This document shows positions 1 to 11,926 of a stretch of 64,000 nt of DNA, in pieces. The DNA lies in assembly GCF_018687715.1 (NCBI RefSeq), contig NC_056765.1, positions 2,294,001-2,358,000 of the forward strand, given 5' to 3'. The position numbers and the translations under genes are program-made. The first letter of the stretch is position 1; each line of letters starts with the position of its first letter. Under the pieces are notes generated by a model, which worked only from the letters and a program-made list of their open reading frames with translations, did not search any database and was not told where the DNA came from. The stretch comes from Carya illinoinensis. Lineage: Eukaryota > Streptophyta > Magnoliopsida > Fagales > Juglandaceae.

Positions 1-169
1 ATTTGAGTCATTGATGTCATTGCTTACCTATCAAGCTTGCATTATAAACGATAATTGAGAAGTAACATGGCGACCACTCAGTTAGAAAGATGTGGTAGAT
101 ATTTAATTAGCTTGGTAAATATGTGTGGTGTGTAATCCATTTCATTTGCTATAAATAGCCATTCTTAAG

Positions 170-2300
170 TTTTCTCTCAATGGCATTGCATCACCTATGA
201 GAGTTTGCCATTCTATGAAAAAACTTAGTACTACAATCCCCTTCTTTCAGCCACAAAGCCTGTGATTTCTGCTGCCAGGAAATCTCCTCCAATAGGGTGA
301 CCCTTTCTAGTTCTTAGATCAATTCTGCCGTCTGAACTATATCTTTTGCTGAGGATGGTTGACTCACCTGAGCCCTTCCAAGTAGCTCCTCCAGTAGTGA
401 CTTCTTACGGTTACCTACACCAAAAAACTTGCACATTCCAAAGTTTTAAATCTTTTTTCAGAGCTTTCAACTTACTTACAAGAATGAAACTAGGAGTGCC
501 TTGAATCTGGTAGGAGGACCACCATTGTCTAACCTGTTCCACAAAACCTTCCGTCTTTAACCACATATTTTCAAATTTCAAGTATCTTCTTCCTCCTTGA
601 ATTCCCCTGCAATCTAACAAAATAGGGAAATGATTGGAACAAAGGCAAGGCAAACCTTTTTGACATACCTCTGGGTAATGAATTTCCCATTTTGGGGAGA
701 TGAAAAACTTGTTTAATCTCAACCACGATTAATTATTGGACCATGTGAAGGTACCACCCATAAGAGGAAGATCGACCAAACCCAGCTTAAAATATAGTCT
801 GAAAAATTCACCATGGCTGCTCGCAACCTGTTGTCTCTTGATCTTTCACCGAGGAAACACACAACATTAAAATCCCCACCAGTGCACCACGGCAAGCCCT
901 ACCAGCTGTGTAACCTAGCCAACTCCTCCCAAAGAAGGGTTCTATTGCTGTCCACTGTCAGCCCATATATACCAACAAAGGCCCATTTAAAGTTATCCTC
1001 CACATTTTGAAAAGAAATAGCCACTATGAACTCCCCAATGTGCTCCACAATTTTTGTCACCACCCTTCTATCCTAGACGACTAGTATTCCACCTAATGCT
1101 CCTATCAAAGCCGGAAAGACTCAATCTACATAAGGACAACTCCACAAGCTTCTGACCATTCTTCGTGAAATAAATTCCATCTTGGTTTCCTGCAAACACA
1201 CAATATCTGCCTTCCACTCTCGGAGCAATCGCAGCGCTTATTAATGTAATTAAGCCCTTGGACATTCTTTGATAAAATCTTCGGCTTCATGGAAGTAAAA
1301 TTGACCCCCTCCCTTGGCAGTTAACAAAGCCATAAATTATTCTTCATAACCTCTAACATCAATGGCCATACAGTGCTGTATATCTTGCACCTTATTCACA
1401 ACCCAGTCCAAAATAGAGTTTTGCGAAGGAGGTACAAACTTCAAAGGAATCGGCTCCCCATACATCTTTGTCGCTTCCTCTAGTGCCCACTTCGATGCCA
1501 CCAAGAGACCTGCCTCCTCTTCAGTAGATGGAGATCTACATTTCAGATCATTAACTTCTTAGGATTTGTCGACTGTGAAGTTTCCACATTAATTTCCTCA
1601 ACACCATCAACCATCACAATTTCCATTTCCCCGCCCCATGTGCCTTCCATCGGTTCATTTTGTCCACCCTTTGTAAGATCACAGTTAGCCCGCTTGTCAG
1701 AGCTTGAGGTAACCACCATAGGCTGGCTTGTCGGCAGAGATTCTCCCATGAGAATCAACCACTCTTCTCTTTGCTCCCTGTCGTGATGGGTTCGTGAGAA
1801 GAAGCAAATGCGGTCGGGACTGTCCTCTCCAACGACGTACCGGGCATTGCCTCCACCATCGACTCCCTTTCAGGTGCCGATGAAGGGTGCCCACTTGACG
1901 ATGGACCTGCATATGGAGGATCGTGTCTCCTCCATAATGAGCCCACCAGCTGTTGATGGTTCGAAAGGCTCAAAGGATCAGCCCAGGTCCTAGGCCTGAG
2001 GCCCTGAGCCCATTATCTGCTTCCCTTTATCTCTTGATGGGCCCCCCTTTGAGACGGCCCACTTGATGCATCCCACCTACTTGCCCATCTCTTGAGTGAG
2101 GCCAATATCATTCACACTTGGGCCCATATTAAGATTCCCTTGCTCCAAGCCCACCCCAACTACATAGTTTTCCTTTTCAACACGAATTGAAAAATCCACT
2201 CTACTCTGAAGGAAGCATATATGGTCCTTCACGTCCAGAAGCGTAGAGAGTACACTCCCCTATGCCTAGCCAACAGCTAGCCTGCCAGCATCAATTCTTT
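170..2300 (-). mobile_element. Decayed LINE fragment (endonuclease region and start of RT)
   Basis: On the minus strand, broken reading frames resemble a plant L1-type LINE. The endonuclease start is seen near 1290 (KILSKNVQGLN) and continues with WKADIVCLQETKM near 1200-1150. The end of the endonuclease domain is the open stretch 722-411, which includes LLDCRGIQGGRRYLKFENMW. Below 410 the linker to reverse transcriptase is recognisable ([17 protein letters not shown]) down to about 170. The part above 1300 is probably ORF1 but shows no clear motif. Many stops and frameshifts make it inactive. Neither its 3' end nor a target duplication could be found. Confidence 0.8.
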
Positions 2301-4011
2301 GCATAGGATCTCGATATCTTGACCATTGCCCAGACTTTCAGATGCTCGTCTCATACCTTCCCTGGCACCACTAACTCCACCTTATCACTGGGATGCACCT
2401 TTACATCTGAATGCTAAAGATAGGATATCCCATGGGAATGAAATTGCCTTATTTCTCCATTTAATTCTTTTAGAAATACCATTTAACTCGCCTATCAAAC
2501 AATAAATATTCATTTAGCTTACAGCTCTATGCTCATTTGAGGTGCAATTGATCTGTGATTAAAGCACTGGCCATACATCACTTGGCCAAGTGGGGTTCTT
2601 CCTTTTTTTTTTGAGAGAGAGTTGTTTGGATATTGAAATTGAATTGGAATAAAACCGTACCATTCCATAATAACTGAGGGATACAATTGTAGTTATGTTA
2701 TGTTTTTATTTTGTTTATTTTTAGGTCCTCTTCTAAGCCCAAGGGGGGCGTCACAAATCAAAACATCAGGGAGTCCCATGGTTTTAGGGTTTATGAACGA
2801 GGTAGAAATTTGCCTTGAAAATATCATTAGGCGATCAAAGTTGGACTCTGGTTTGTAAAACTGCCTGTGTTTTATGATATGCTTCTTTTTATCTCCCATA
2901 GCCACAATGTTATCAGATTAGAGGCTTATTTGATTGTTGGGGATATGTTGGTCGATGTGTCTTACTTACGTTGTGGCAGAAGTTACAAACTGTAAGCAGG
3001 CCGACATTGACTTCCGAGGGCATGAGGAGATCTACTCTGAACCTGGTGGAGTGATGGACTATGAGGAAGACCGAAGTCGTCCAAAGAGGTAATTTAATAC
3101 ATCTTCACTTCGGTGATTCTGCATCAATGAATTCATGGTCAAAGATTTGATATGATGGTGTGTTTTTATTATTATTTCAACTATTGATTTATTTACTGCC
3201 ATTCTTGAATCGATTGGTTATGTCAATGTTCTCTCTTTTTCAATTGCTTACTATGCAAGAACTCTTATCAGTAATATGGTCTCCTAATTTAATTGTCATA
3301 GTACAGCGCTCAAATATTACATTTGAACTTCTCAGCTTCTCTGTTTGTTTCCATTTTGATTCAATGCAAAGAAGTATGGCTGAATCAACGAATGCGGAAG
3401 CGACCTAATTATAGTTGCATTCTATTTATCAGTTTATAAGATTAATTCTACCAAAAAGTCTACTGTTTGATCAACGACTTGAAAACGCAGGAGGCGGCAT
3501 CCAATACCTTGAACACATGGATAGTGGGAGCTTATGGGATTGTCATTTAGGCTACCCGCCTGATTTATTTTGTTCAAGGAATTCCGACGGGATATGATCC
3601 CGTCTGTGTTTGGGAGCAATGTTTACTTGGTGAACTTGTCATTGATGCTTTAAACTAATGTTTTGAAATTCACTTGCTTGTATTCCTGAGTTGGCTAGAA
3701 CTAGATCAGATTTGGTGGTGCGGCTCTTTTTCTTTTTTCTTTTTCCCATGTAGTTTGGTAACTTATGCCAATTGATGCTGTTTTTAAATCAACATGTATT
3801 GCGTTGAAAGTAGCTGCATATGCTATATACTACATCCAGATTCTCTCTGGCTTCCTAGTTTCATGTTTCCCGTCTTAGCTACCGTATTTTCGCAGTTATC
3901 CAGTTTGCAGGATCTAATTAGTTATTTTTCGATCCTAAATCTTTTAACATAACCAACTCCATTTTGAATTTGATCCCCCCGTCTTTTTAGTATTTATGTT
4001 TCTAATCTCAC
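2300..4011. other. Intergenic sequence, no supported gene
   Basis: About 1.7 kb of AT-rich sequence. The only gene-like piece is a GC-richer open stretch at about 2970-3088 on the plus strand (listed separately). The minus-strand open frame at 2693-2905 matches nothing I know and sits in repeat-like sequence. Confidence 0.5.
2970..3088 (+). pseudogene. Possible orphan exon, unrecognised
   Basis: An open frame reads through an acidic, charged stretch (HEEIYSEPGGVMDYEEDRSR) and stops at AAAGAG followed by GTAATT, a reasonable splice donor. Composition changes sharply from the AT-rich flanks. No matching exon can be joined downstream and I do not recognise the protein. It may be a fragment of a dead or retrotransposed gene. 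Confidence 0.25.
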
Positions 4012-4560
4012 CTGTGGGTAGCCCAAGTGATAAAAGGCGAATTTGTGTACATGAGCTCCATGTCACAGGTTTGATTCCCCTTGAATCAATTTGTGATTTA
4101 AGTAGGAGGCCGTGCTAAGTGCACTTACAATGGCTTTTCTGTCTTATCTTTTAAAATACATCACAAAAATTCATTTTTTCTATTTTATATATTGACTTTT
4201 ATAATATATCATATATCAGCTTATTTATTTATTTTTCATATCATTTAAATATTATACTTTTTATTTCTTTTTATTCATTTCAAATATTTTTAAAAATATT
4301 TACACGTGAGAAGGAAATAGGAAATCACATGAGGAAAGAGAAAGTAATTAAAAATGTTTACATTTGATGAACATGATCTTCTATATGTAGAGGGATTACT
4401 AATGTATAATATTTTCAAAATACAAAATCTAATAGAGTAGCATTTTAAAAATATTTTTTTATATTTTAAAGGAAAATGCATTTTACAAAAGTCATCACGA
4501 GTGCCCTAATAGGTTTCTGTGCTAGTCTCCCTAGGGATTTGGGTTTCTGCTGTGACCATA
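4012..4560 (+). mobile_element. tRNA-like SINE, interrupted by a MITE
   Basis: The stretch carries an internal RNA polymerase III promoter pattern: a box-A-like TAGCCCAAGTGA at 4019-4030 and a box-B-like GGTTTGATTCC at 4069-4079, spaced as in tRNA genes. The body then runs to about 4119, is broken by an inverted-repeat element (4120-4505), and seems to continue at 4506-4560. No cloverleaf supports a functional tRNA, so a tRNA-derived SINE is the best reading. Target duplications were not identified. Confidence 0.5.
4120..4505. mobile_element. MITE-like element with terminal inverted repeats
   Basis: The left end (GCACTTACAATGGCTTTT, from 4121) and the reverse complement of the right end (GCACTCGTGATGACTTTT, to 4505) agree at most positions. 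The interior is AT-rich without coding capacity. The element lies inside the SINE-like sequence. Confidence 0.5.
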
Positions 4561-4899
4561 TTCGTTTATATTTATGCTTCATGCTTCTAATCTAATTTTA
4601 TTTAGTTTACATTAAAAGGTCATATTCGTTCTCACTATTACATCAAGGGATGATGATCTTGATCCAACGGAACCGATCCAACTTCAACTTCAACTTCAAT
4701 AGCATACCTTAAACAAAGGAACAGAAAAAGAAGGTAGAAAAAGCCACGTGGTCCGTGTCTTACCCACTTTTAACCGTAAAGTCACCCCAATATGACATAT
4801 TAATGCGTCATGTCATTATCGTTAAACTTTTTTTTTGGTTCAAACGATTTACGTAGCATTCTTTAATTAGTCACGTGTTTTTCATGTCTCGATTATTAC

Positions 4900-4945
<46 letters not shown>

Positions 4946-7878
4946 TAGTTAATTTAATAGGATGGTCGAATATTATATATATTGGACTGGTTTTCAAAGG
5001 TGGCCAACCACACTCCCCCAATTATGGACAGAGAGATTGATCGACAACATTTTGGACGGTGCTACTCCCACAGGAGTCCACCGAAAGCTCCACCGAAGAA
5101 ACAAGTTTAATTTTTATCTCTTTTTTATTTATTTTTTCATTATATTTTTAAATTCATTAAAAAATTTTAAAAAATAAATAAAAAATATTTACTTAACTAT
5201 TAAGTAAAAAAACAAAAATAAAAAAAAATAATAGCTGGCAACCATATGTGACCTAAGCCATTTTCATTTTTCTTTTTTTAAAACACGTGAGTTTCATGTT
5301 ATTTGGATATATCTTGCTTTACATTTAGTTGGGCATTTGAAAATTTTTATTTTAAATTTTAAATTTTCATCTCACCATTATAATTTTATTAAATTCTTAT
5401 AAAAAATATAATAAATAATTTAAATTTTTCTTAATTTTTTAAATTTTAAAATAAATAAAATATTATATTTTATCTTAAACTCAAAATTCTCGTATCAAAT
5501 TCCTATACTACCAAACCGAACTGTTCCGGAGCTGTGCAGCAGATTATAATGCACGGAAAAGTAGGTGAAATGTAAATCATTATTCAAAGGAGTACTTGAT
5601 TTCCCTCACCACCTTTCTACGTTCCGCGGATCCCCCACTCATCAATCTTGTCAAGACTTTGGTTTGTTTGTTTGTTTTTGTTTTTGTTTTTGTTCTCAAG
5701 AAGTCTGTGTGTGTGTGTGTGTGTTTTTTTTTTGTTAACTAATAATCATAGGCAATCCGTCTTCTAAACTCAGCGAGGATCCATCTTAGGATGGTTCCGA
5801 TGATTTTTTTTTTTTTTAATAATGATTAAGATAGTATTTTTTAAAATAATATTATAAAAATTTTTAAAATAATATTTAAAGATATGTAAGAAAATGAATA
5901 AAATTAAATAAAATTAAAACAAAACATTTATAACTTATCCTCGTGCTACACCGTGGTGTAGTAGGGCTCACCCATCTAGTCAATACTTGATTAATCTTGG
6001 CTCCTATTGGGATGCAGATCGGAGTGCTAGCTATATACGTGATGTTTCTGTAATTGTCTAACATGACAAAAGGAAAAGAAGACGTGTTTGATTGCTTATG
6101 AGAAGAAGAAGAAGAAGAAGAAGAAGAAGAAGAAGAAACCATTTTTGTTTAGTGAAAAGTCGACAAGGATCCCATAATTCTCCTATTCTCTTGTAGACAT
6201 GCAGTGGTGAAATGGAGAAGCTTTAATATTCATTATTTTATTATTTTTATTAATAAATTAATTTAAATATGATCAATTCCCTTTTCTTTTAGGTGAATAA
6301 GTTGCATCTAAATTTCACAAGTTTAGATATTGATTAATATGTCACCAAGGAGTACTTAGATCTACACTTTTAATTATAAATTATCCGGACTTAATTTCTA
6401 GGGATTGCTTTAAATGGTAAAGATTTTGGTCTTGGTAGTATGTTCCCTTCAATCTAAGGTTTGAATTATCTCAAGAACAAACAATTTAAAGGAGTTATCA
6501 GATTAGAAGAGTCTTTCGTTGAATTATATGAATTATACTTATGAAAAACTTCTTACTAAAAGTGTGTGCACCCTCGAGAGTCAAGATTAATAGGAAGTTT
6601 GTTCATGGACACTTGGTACTAATAAAAAATAAATAAATTATCCAAACTCGATTTATATATAAATATATATATATATAGCTATAAGGGAAGAAACATTAGA
6701 ACATTAGTAGTAGCCTAGACAAAGTCATATTTTGGTTAAAATTTAGCTAAATTTCTCAAAACACATATGCATTAAACTCAATATTTATATAATAAATTTA
6801 ATTATTTTTTTTACGGCTAAATTTAGTCAGCTCAAACTGGCCAAATAATTTTTTTGCCTTAAAAAATTCTTTCCACTCGTATATTCAAAAATGCATGAAT
6901 CACACCAAATCACAAAACACATCTCCTAGAGCATACTCTACATGTCTTTTTTTTTCAATGGCCACTATCCAAATCACAGAGCATACTAGATTTTGAAATA
7001 AAAAACATCAACCTCCAGTAAACCCATTTATTAGCCACTGTCGCTCGTTCATCAACCTTCGGTAAGCCTGTTCATCCTTTTTTATTTTTCCCCTCTTCTT
7101 CGATTATTTTTCCACTAGCCACTATTGCTTGTTCATCAACCTCTGATTGAAACAGAAAGTAGGAAAATCCCTAGTGTCACAGTTTAGGGATTCTATAATT
7201 TTTTCTACGGTTGAATTTGAATTTTCTTTGCAAAACCTTGCCTCACCAACTGATTTGAATTTTACATGTAATACTAATTTAATTTTCTTTAAATTTTCCT
7301 ACGATTTGAATTTTCCCTGAAATTTTAATTTGTAGAATTTTTTCTATGATTGAATCCATAAATGTCATGTTATAAGTTGTTTTCTAATAATAGATCTTTT
7401 TTATTCAAATTATAATTACAATTAAAATAAATAAAAATGTCAAAATCAATATTTTAATATAACAGTGATAGATTTGAAAAATTCGTTATTTGGTATTGTT
7501 AAAAGGTGGCTAACTAAATTTATAAAAATGAATTTACTAATTAAATTTTAGTCAAACTTTGACTAGGCTAGCTCTTACTCCCTTTAAACAATCTAACCAA
7601 ATAAGATATTGGCCCATGTAATTTTCCTTAGACATGCACAATTAAAGCTCAAAACATGAAATTGGCAACCTTTTTTTAAAAAAAAAAAAAATTCCAACAA
7701 ACTTCATGTTCTTCTCTTGAAAATTTTGCATTATGAACTGCTTGTTTCTTTTGTTCCGTGATTCGTCTCATACAATGATCAAATTGATTTCTTAATGACA
7801 ATTGGTCACTTTTTTTGATAGATTGAGACAAATGTTGATAATATTGGGGAGCTAATTAAAAGAAAACTTTTATAGATG
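4561..7878. other. AT-rich intergenic stretch with microsatellites
   Basis: No gene is supported. It holds an ATT-type microsatellite (about 4892-4943), a GT run (5706-5724), a GAA run (about 6100-6138), and at 5330-5515 an AT-rich repeat resembling, in reverse orientation, the repeats at 19.0-19.5 kb. The short open frames here are repeat-driven; the 88-residue one at 5876-6142 gets its serine run from the GAA tract. Confidence 0.7.
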
Positions 7879-8024
7879 TAAAGAGATTGTACAAAACATA
7901 TCTACAAACTGATGTGATTTCATAGAATCTATTAGATCTACTTTGTAATAAATGTAATTTTATAATTCGATATAATACATAAAGTTACATCAATTTATAA
8001 ATTTATTTATACGTAATCTCTTTA
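7879..8024. mobile_element. Short MITE with TAAAGAGATT ends
   Basis: 146 bp bounded by inverted TAAAGAGATT at 7879-7888 and 8015-8024, with TA at each outer edge, so a TA target duplication is possible. The interior (GATGTGATTT, AATTTATAAATTT) recurs in similar form at about 35778-35985 and 36861-36996, which marks a dispersed family. It lies just downstream of the ERF stop codon. Confidence 0.6.
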
Positions 8025-8042
8025 TGGCTAAAGTAGATGTCA

Positions 8043-8756
8043 TTATTCAAGTGATCTAAAGGGCACAGAGCACCGAGGGTCAATAGGCTCGCATGAAATC
8101 TCTATTGCACCCGCTGAGCCGCCACTGATCTTTCTCCTCTTCGGCTGCGGAGACCCTCTATCCGATGAGGGGGATGACGGTGCAGGCGAGCGGCGTTTGG
8201 GAGTCAGTCTAATGGGTTGGGCTTCATTCGAGCCGAGCAAGTGGGGGAAATTGAGCTTAGCCTTGGAGCCGCGCATCTCGAAAGCCGCTCTGTCATAAGC
8301 CAGCCCGGCATCCTCCGGTGTTTCGTAAGTTCCGAGCCACACCCTGGCGCCGTTCTTCTTCGGATCCCTTATCTCCGCCGCGTACTTCCCCCACGGCCTC
8401 CTCCTCACTCCCCTGTAATGAACAGGCGCTGCCGCCACTGCCACTTCTCTCGTCTCCGGTTGCTCTGATTTCACCGTTGCTTCCTTTACGCGATCAACCT
8501 CATCAGATAAAACCCGTCCAAAGTTAACGGCGTCGGAAAAAACCTCGTTCCCGGCGTCTTCCACTTTCGACGGAAATGCACCACCCCTATTACTCTGGTC
8601 AAGATAAACGCCGGTAAAACCCGCGCTCCTAGAAACCGTGTTTGCATCATAATCTAAACCCATCGCTGTCGAGTAAAAACTAATCCCAGTGGTCTCCGAA
8701 TCGCCGAGGAGATACTGCCGAATGGATTCAAGGATAGCCAAGTCCGAGAACTCCAT
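8043..8756 (-). CDS. AP2/ERF transcription factor, group IX (ERF13-like)
   Basis: A 237-residue single-exon protein. The AP2/ERF DNA-binding domain spans about residues 113-171 ([20 protein letters not shown] ... LNFPHL), with the alanine and aspartate pattern typical of the ERF rather than the DREB subfamily. The N-terminus ([16 protein letters not shown], residues 7-22) resembles group IX ERFs. The C-terminal [12 protein letters not shown] resembles the proline-directed phosphorylation site of group IXb. Such factors bind GCC boxes in the nucleus and act in ethylene, jasmonate and pathogen responses; that role is known for the family and inferred here. Members lack introns, as here. The gene is much richer in GC than its flanks. 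The start is the first ATG of the frame, directly before the conserved N-terminal motif. Exact orthology is uncertain. Confidence 0.93.
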   Translation of the reverse strand: MEFSDLAILESIRQYLLGDSETTGISFYSTAMGLDYDANTVSRSAGFTGVYLDQSNRGGAFPSKVEDAGNEVFSDAVNFGRVLSDEVDRVKEATVKSEQPETREVAVAAAPVHYRGVRRRPWGKYAAEIRDPKKNGARVWLGTYETPEDAGLAYDRAAFEMRGSKAKLNFPHLLGSNEAQPIRLTPKRRSPAPSSPSSDRGSPQPKRRKISGGSAGAIEISCEPIDPRCSVPFRSLE

Positions 8757-9962
8757 CCTACCGAGCCCTGTCCGGACTCCGGAACTTACAATATTTGGAA
8801 ATTAGGTACGTATTTCTTTAGATCTTAAGGAGTAATTCCTGATCGTGAACGAGGTTGTTTGAAGGCGTGTCGGTAACTGTGTGAAAGATATAGCTTTACG
8901 GGGGGGTGGTTTCAGACTCCAGCGCTGCATGCTTCCATGAAAGTTCTCGCAAGTGGGGTGGCGACTCGCGATCGATTTTAGTCGCGTGGAAAGTACTTGA
9001 TCATGTTCTGATTAAATACTAATTATTATTATTTTATTCATTATTTTATTGATTTGATTCTTTCTGTTTTTAGAAGTTTGATTATACGTCGGCCGATTTT
9101 GTGCGACGTGTATTTTTTACAATTAATACTCCATATCGGCTGTCTTTACCACGTGCATGGGTTTAATTTAATTGGATAATCGCCGCCACCATCTATTTAT
9201 TATACTCTTTATTTTTTTATTTAATGGTTAAAAGAGTCATTATTAGTAAAATTATATATTTTTTAATGATTAAAAATGTTAAAAAAATATTTAAATTAAA
9301 ATAATAAAAAAATAAAAATTTTAAATACACGTGCTGAGAAGTCGTCGATGTGTCTGTCAAATACCTGCACCGTTTTAATTACCTTTCTCTGGTACGTTAC
9401 ATTGTATTAAATCATGGATTTTGCTACATACAGTCAGCAAATGCAGTCGGCTGTACGGAATGAATAAAAAAAATTATTTTTTTTTATATTCAAGGGGACT
9501 TACATGAATAAAAAAAAGTTATAAAAATAAATTTTTTTTTTTTTCATATAGGTCACGTATTAATTCACTTTTTTACAGTCGACTGCATGCCGACTGCAAA
9601 AAGTATTTCTCTTAAATCATGCTTTCGGTGGCCTGAGTGTGAAGGTGATGGATTGCCTCTTGACGATACATGTGAGTTGCTTCCCCATCCATCGTATAAA
9701 AAGCCGTCAGGTATAAACTAACTTAGGCAAAATACTTTTGTCCAAACTCTTTTAGATAAAACTAACTTAGGCATCAGAGAATACTTAGACCACTCCCGAG
9801 CCCTCTCTAAATTGTGCTTGTGCAAAAAGGAAGCCGATATACCCTAGGTGTCCAAGGAGATCCAACTGCGCATGCGAAACACGTCCAAAACAGATACTAT
9901 CACAAGGAATTTCACTACTAATCACAAAGTTCTAAAATATTCCATGTCTTAAAATCAACCCT
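8757..9962. other. ERF upstream region with two MITE-like repeats
   Basis: This contains the presumed ERF promoter (minus strand, from 8757 upward); I cannot point to a convincing TATA box or GCC box. At about 9194-9345 lies an AT-rich repeat whose core is also found at 54670-54790. At 9420-9612 there is an inverted-repeat element: GCAGTCGGCTGTA on the left matches GCAGTCGACTGTA on the right at 12 of 13 positions. Confidence 0.55.
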
Positions 9963-9971
9963 TAAGCTAAT
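9963..9971. repeat. 9-bp target site duplication of the MULE (left)
   Basis: TAAGCTAAT here is repeated exactly at 17948-17956, immediately outside the two inverted-repeat ends of the MULE. A duplication of 9 bp is the size expected for Mutator-superfamily insertion. Confidence 0.9.
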
Positions 9972-10007
9972 CAAAAAGTCTACTTACAACCGGTCTTGGG
10001 GAACCGG
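9972..10007 (+). repeat. Left terminal inverted repeat of the MULE
   Basis: Pairs with 17912-17947 at 26 of 36 positions. The best-conserved part is the AACCGG / GGAACCGG core at about 9988-10007. It is a likely transposase binding region by analogy with other MULEs. Confidence 0.85.
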
Positions 10008-11926
10008 CGTCATCGTGTCCTACGTGGCACGTTTCCAATACGGCGCCGTTTAGATTTTAGATTTTAATTGAAGAGATTTTAATTGAAGACCCAGCGCCCT
10101 TCAACTTTTCCCTCGTTCAACTTTTCTCTCTGCTTTTCACTTTCAAACCAGCCGACACACGTACGACTGCGAGACCCTTCCGATTCCCATCGTCTTCCCC
10201 ATTCGTCTTCCCCATTCTGCCTTCCATCCCAATCGCCGTTTCATTAGTCTTTGTCCTTCCGTCCCAGTCGCCGGCACTTTCATCTTCGTCTTGTCGCCGG
10301 CACTTTCTTCTTCATCTTCTCCTCGGTAGACCCACAAACCCAAAGTTGAAACTTTGGGTTTTGAAGAGCCCGTTCCATTGGTCTTTGTCCTTCCATCCCA
10401 GTCGCCGGCAGCGCACTTTCTTCTTCGTCTTGTCGCCGGCAGTTTCTTCTTCGTCTTCTCCTCGGTAGACCCACAAACCCAAAGCTTCACATGTGGTTTT
10501 GAAGATCCACGAATCACAAACCCGTTTTGAACCCACGAACCAGAGCCTGTAAGCACTGTCATCTTCTCCACCAGATCTGATATCTAAAGCCCGGTCAGAA
10601 AGCAGTCCCCGTTCATATCGGGTTTCGTCTTCCACTCAAACCCATGACCCACAAACCCACGTTTCCCATCTCGTACCGAAGACCCACGAACCACAAACCC
10701 GAACCACTAGATCTGTCCTCTTCTCCACTAGATCTGAAATGTGAAGCCCACATTTCACCCAAACTCTAACCCTAACACCGACAAAAAATCTAACCCTAAG
10801 ACCGAGTTTCAAATCAGGTTAGATTTCTCCTTTTGATGTGTTTTGGTTTTTTTCCAACATTCTCATGCTATACATACTTGGTCATGTGTCATTGTTATTA
10901 TTTTTGGCTGTTATTGTTATAATAATAGGTCCATGAATTTGATATGCCCGTTTGACACTCCATTGTAGACTTTTCCTTATTTTATAACAAGTGAATGTCT
11001 TCTGCTTCATTTATTGAAAATGTATATGAATTAGTGGTTGAAAGGTCCTTTTTGTTGAAAATGTGTATTAATTTGTGGTTGACAGGGCCTTTTTTGTATT
11101 ATTCCTCCTCTAAGTTATAATAATTTCACAACATTGTGAAATTAGTGTATGGGAACTGAATGTGTAGATGGAGATGGGTTTGTAGTAATTAATCAATGAT
11201 AGTTAAGGTTGCTTACAATCGGGTTGTGTCATGTTGGGTTAGTATTAGGTCATTAAAATCGAAAGTATTTATGAATTGACAATAAACTGATCCAAGTTAA
11301 TCGGCCTAACCCAAATTTGACATGCCTAACCACAATTCATGGTCAATTCCACACAAACACTTTGATCTCTAAATATCTACTTTGATTGCGTCGATACAAC
11401 CAAAGGCAATATTTGGTCAATATCTACTTTGATCTCTAGACCCTACTGTTTAATAAAAATTTATTCAATATTTGAAGTAATACTACTAGTTTTTCAATCC
11501 ATAACTCAATTTGTAGCTATAAATGAGATGACAGGTCATGTTTTGAAAAACTAGGTGTGGGATCATTATGAATGATTAAGCAATTTATATACATTTCTTT
11601 TTGAATAGTTATTTTTTAATGATGATATTTTTCACTAAATATTTAATGTACTGCCATTGATTTGTCAAGTGTCAAATGAGCTGGGAATCCTGGAATCATT
11701 TGTCATGTTCAAACCCAGCTCGTTCCGTGGGAGACACTGTTTTGTTACAAAATAATAGCAATATATTGTTTTGTTACCAACTATACACTGTTTTCTTACC
11801 AAATAATTGTGATGAATTAGTTTTGGATTTTGAGCACTAATATTTTATCTTCTGAATACAAATATATATTACTAACTAATTGTGGGAAATTAGTTTTTGC
11901 TTTCTCTTCTTTGGTTCATCTTAGAA
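10008..11926 (+). promoter_or_regulatory. Leader region of the GRF gene with probable 5'-UTR intron
   Basis: A CT-rich leader at about 10085-10815 is followed by a plausible donor (AAATCAG then GTTAGA at 10818) and a plausible acceptor (CATCTTAG ending at 11924). This would be a 1.1-kb intron in the 5'-UTR, with the start codon two bases after the acceptor. At 10247-10510 two units of about 134 bp repeat in tandem. Minus-strand open frames here (10143-10635) are by-products of that repeat. The transcription start cannot be fixed by eye. Confidence 0.45.
10247..10510. repeat. Two-copy 134-bp tandem duplication in the MULE leader
   Basis: The unit begins GTCTTTGTCCTTCC at about 10247 and again at 10381, each copy containing TCGCCGGCA and CTCCTCGGTAGACCCAC. 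The copies differ by small indels and substitutions. Confidence 0.8.

Noticed and set aside
411..722. Separate host gene of 103 residues
   Set aside because: The translation is the end of a LINE endonuclease domain and continues in other frames on both sides.
4019..4079. Functional tRNA gene
   Set aside because: Box A and box B are present, but the sequence does not form a cloverleaf with a plausible anticodon arm and acceptor stem.
10143..10635. Minus-strand frames in the MULE leader (64-142 residues)
   Set aside because: Low-complexity Arg/Lys/Glu-rich translations of a tandemly repeated CT-rich leader; the supported gene runs on the other strand.
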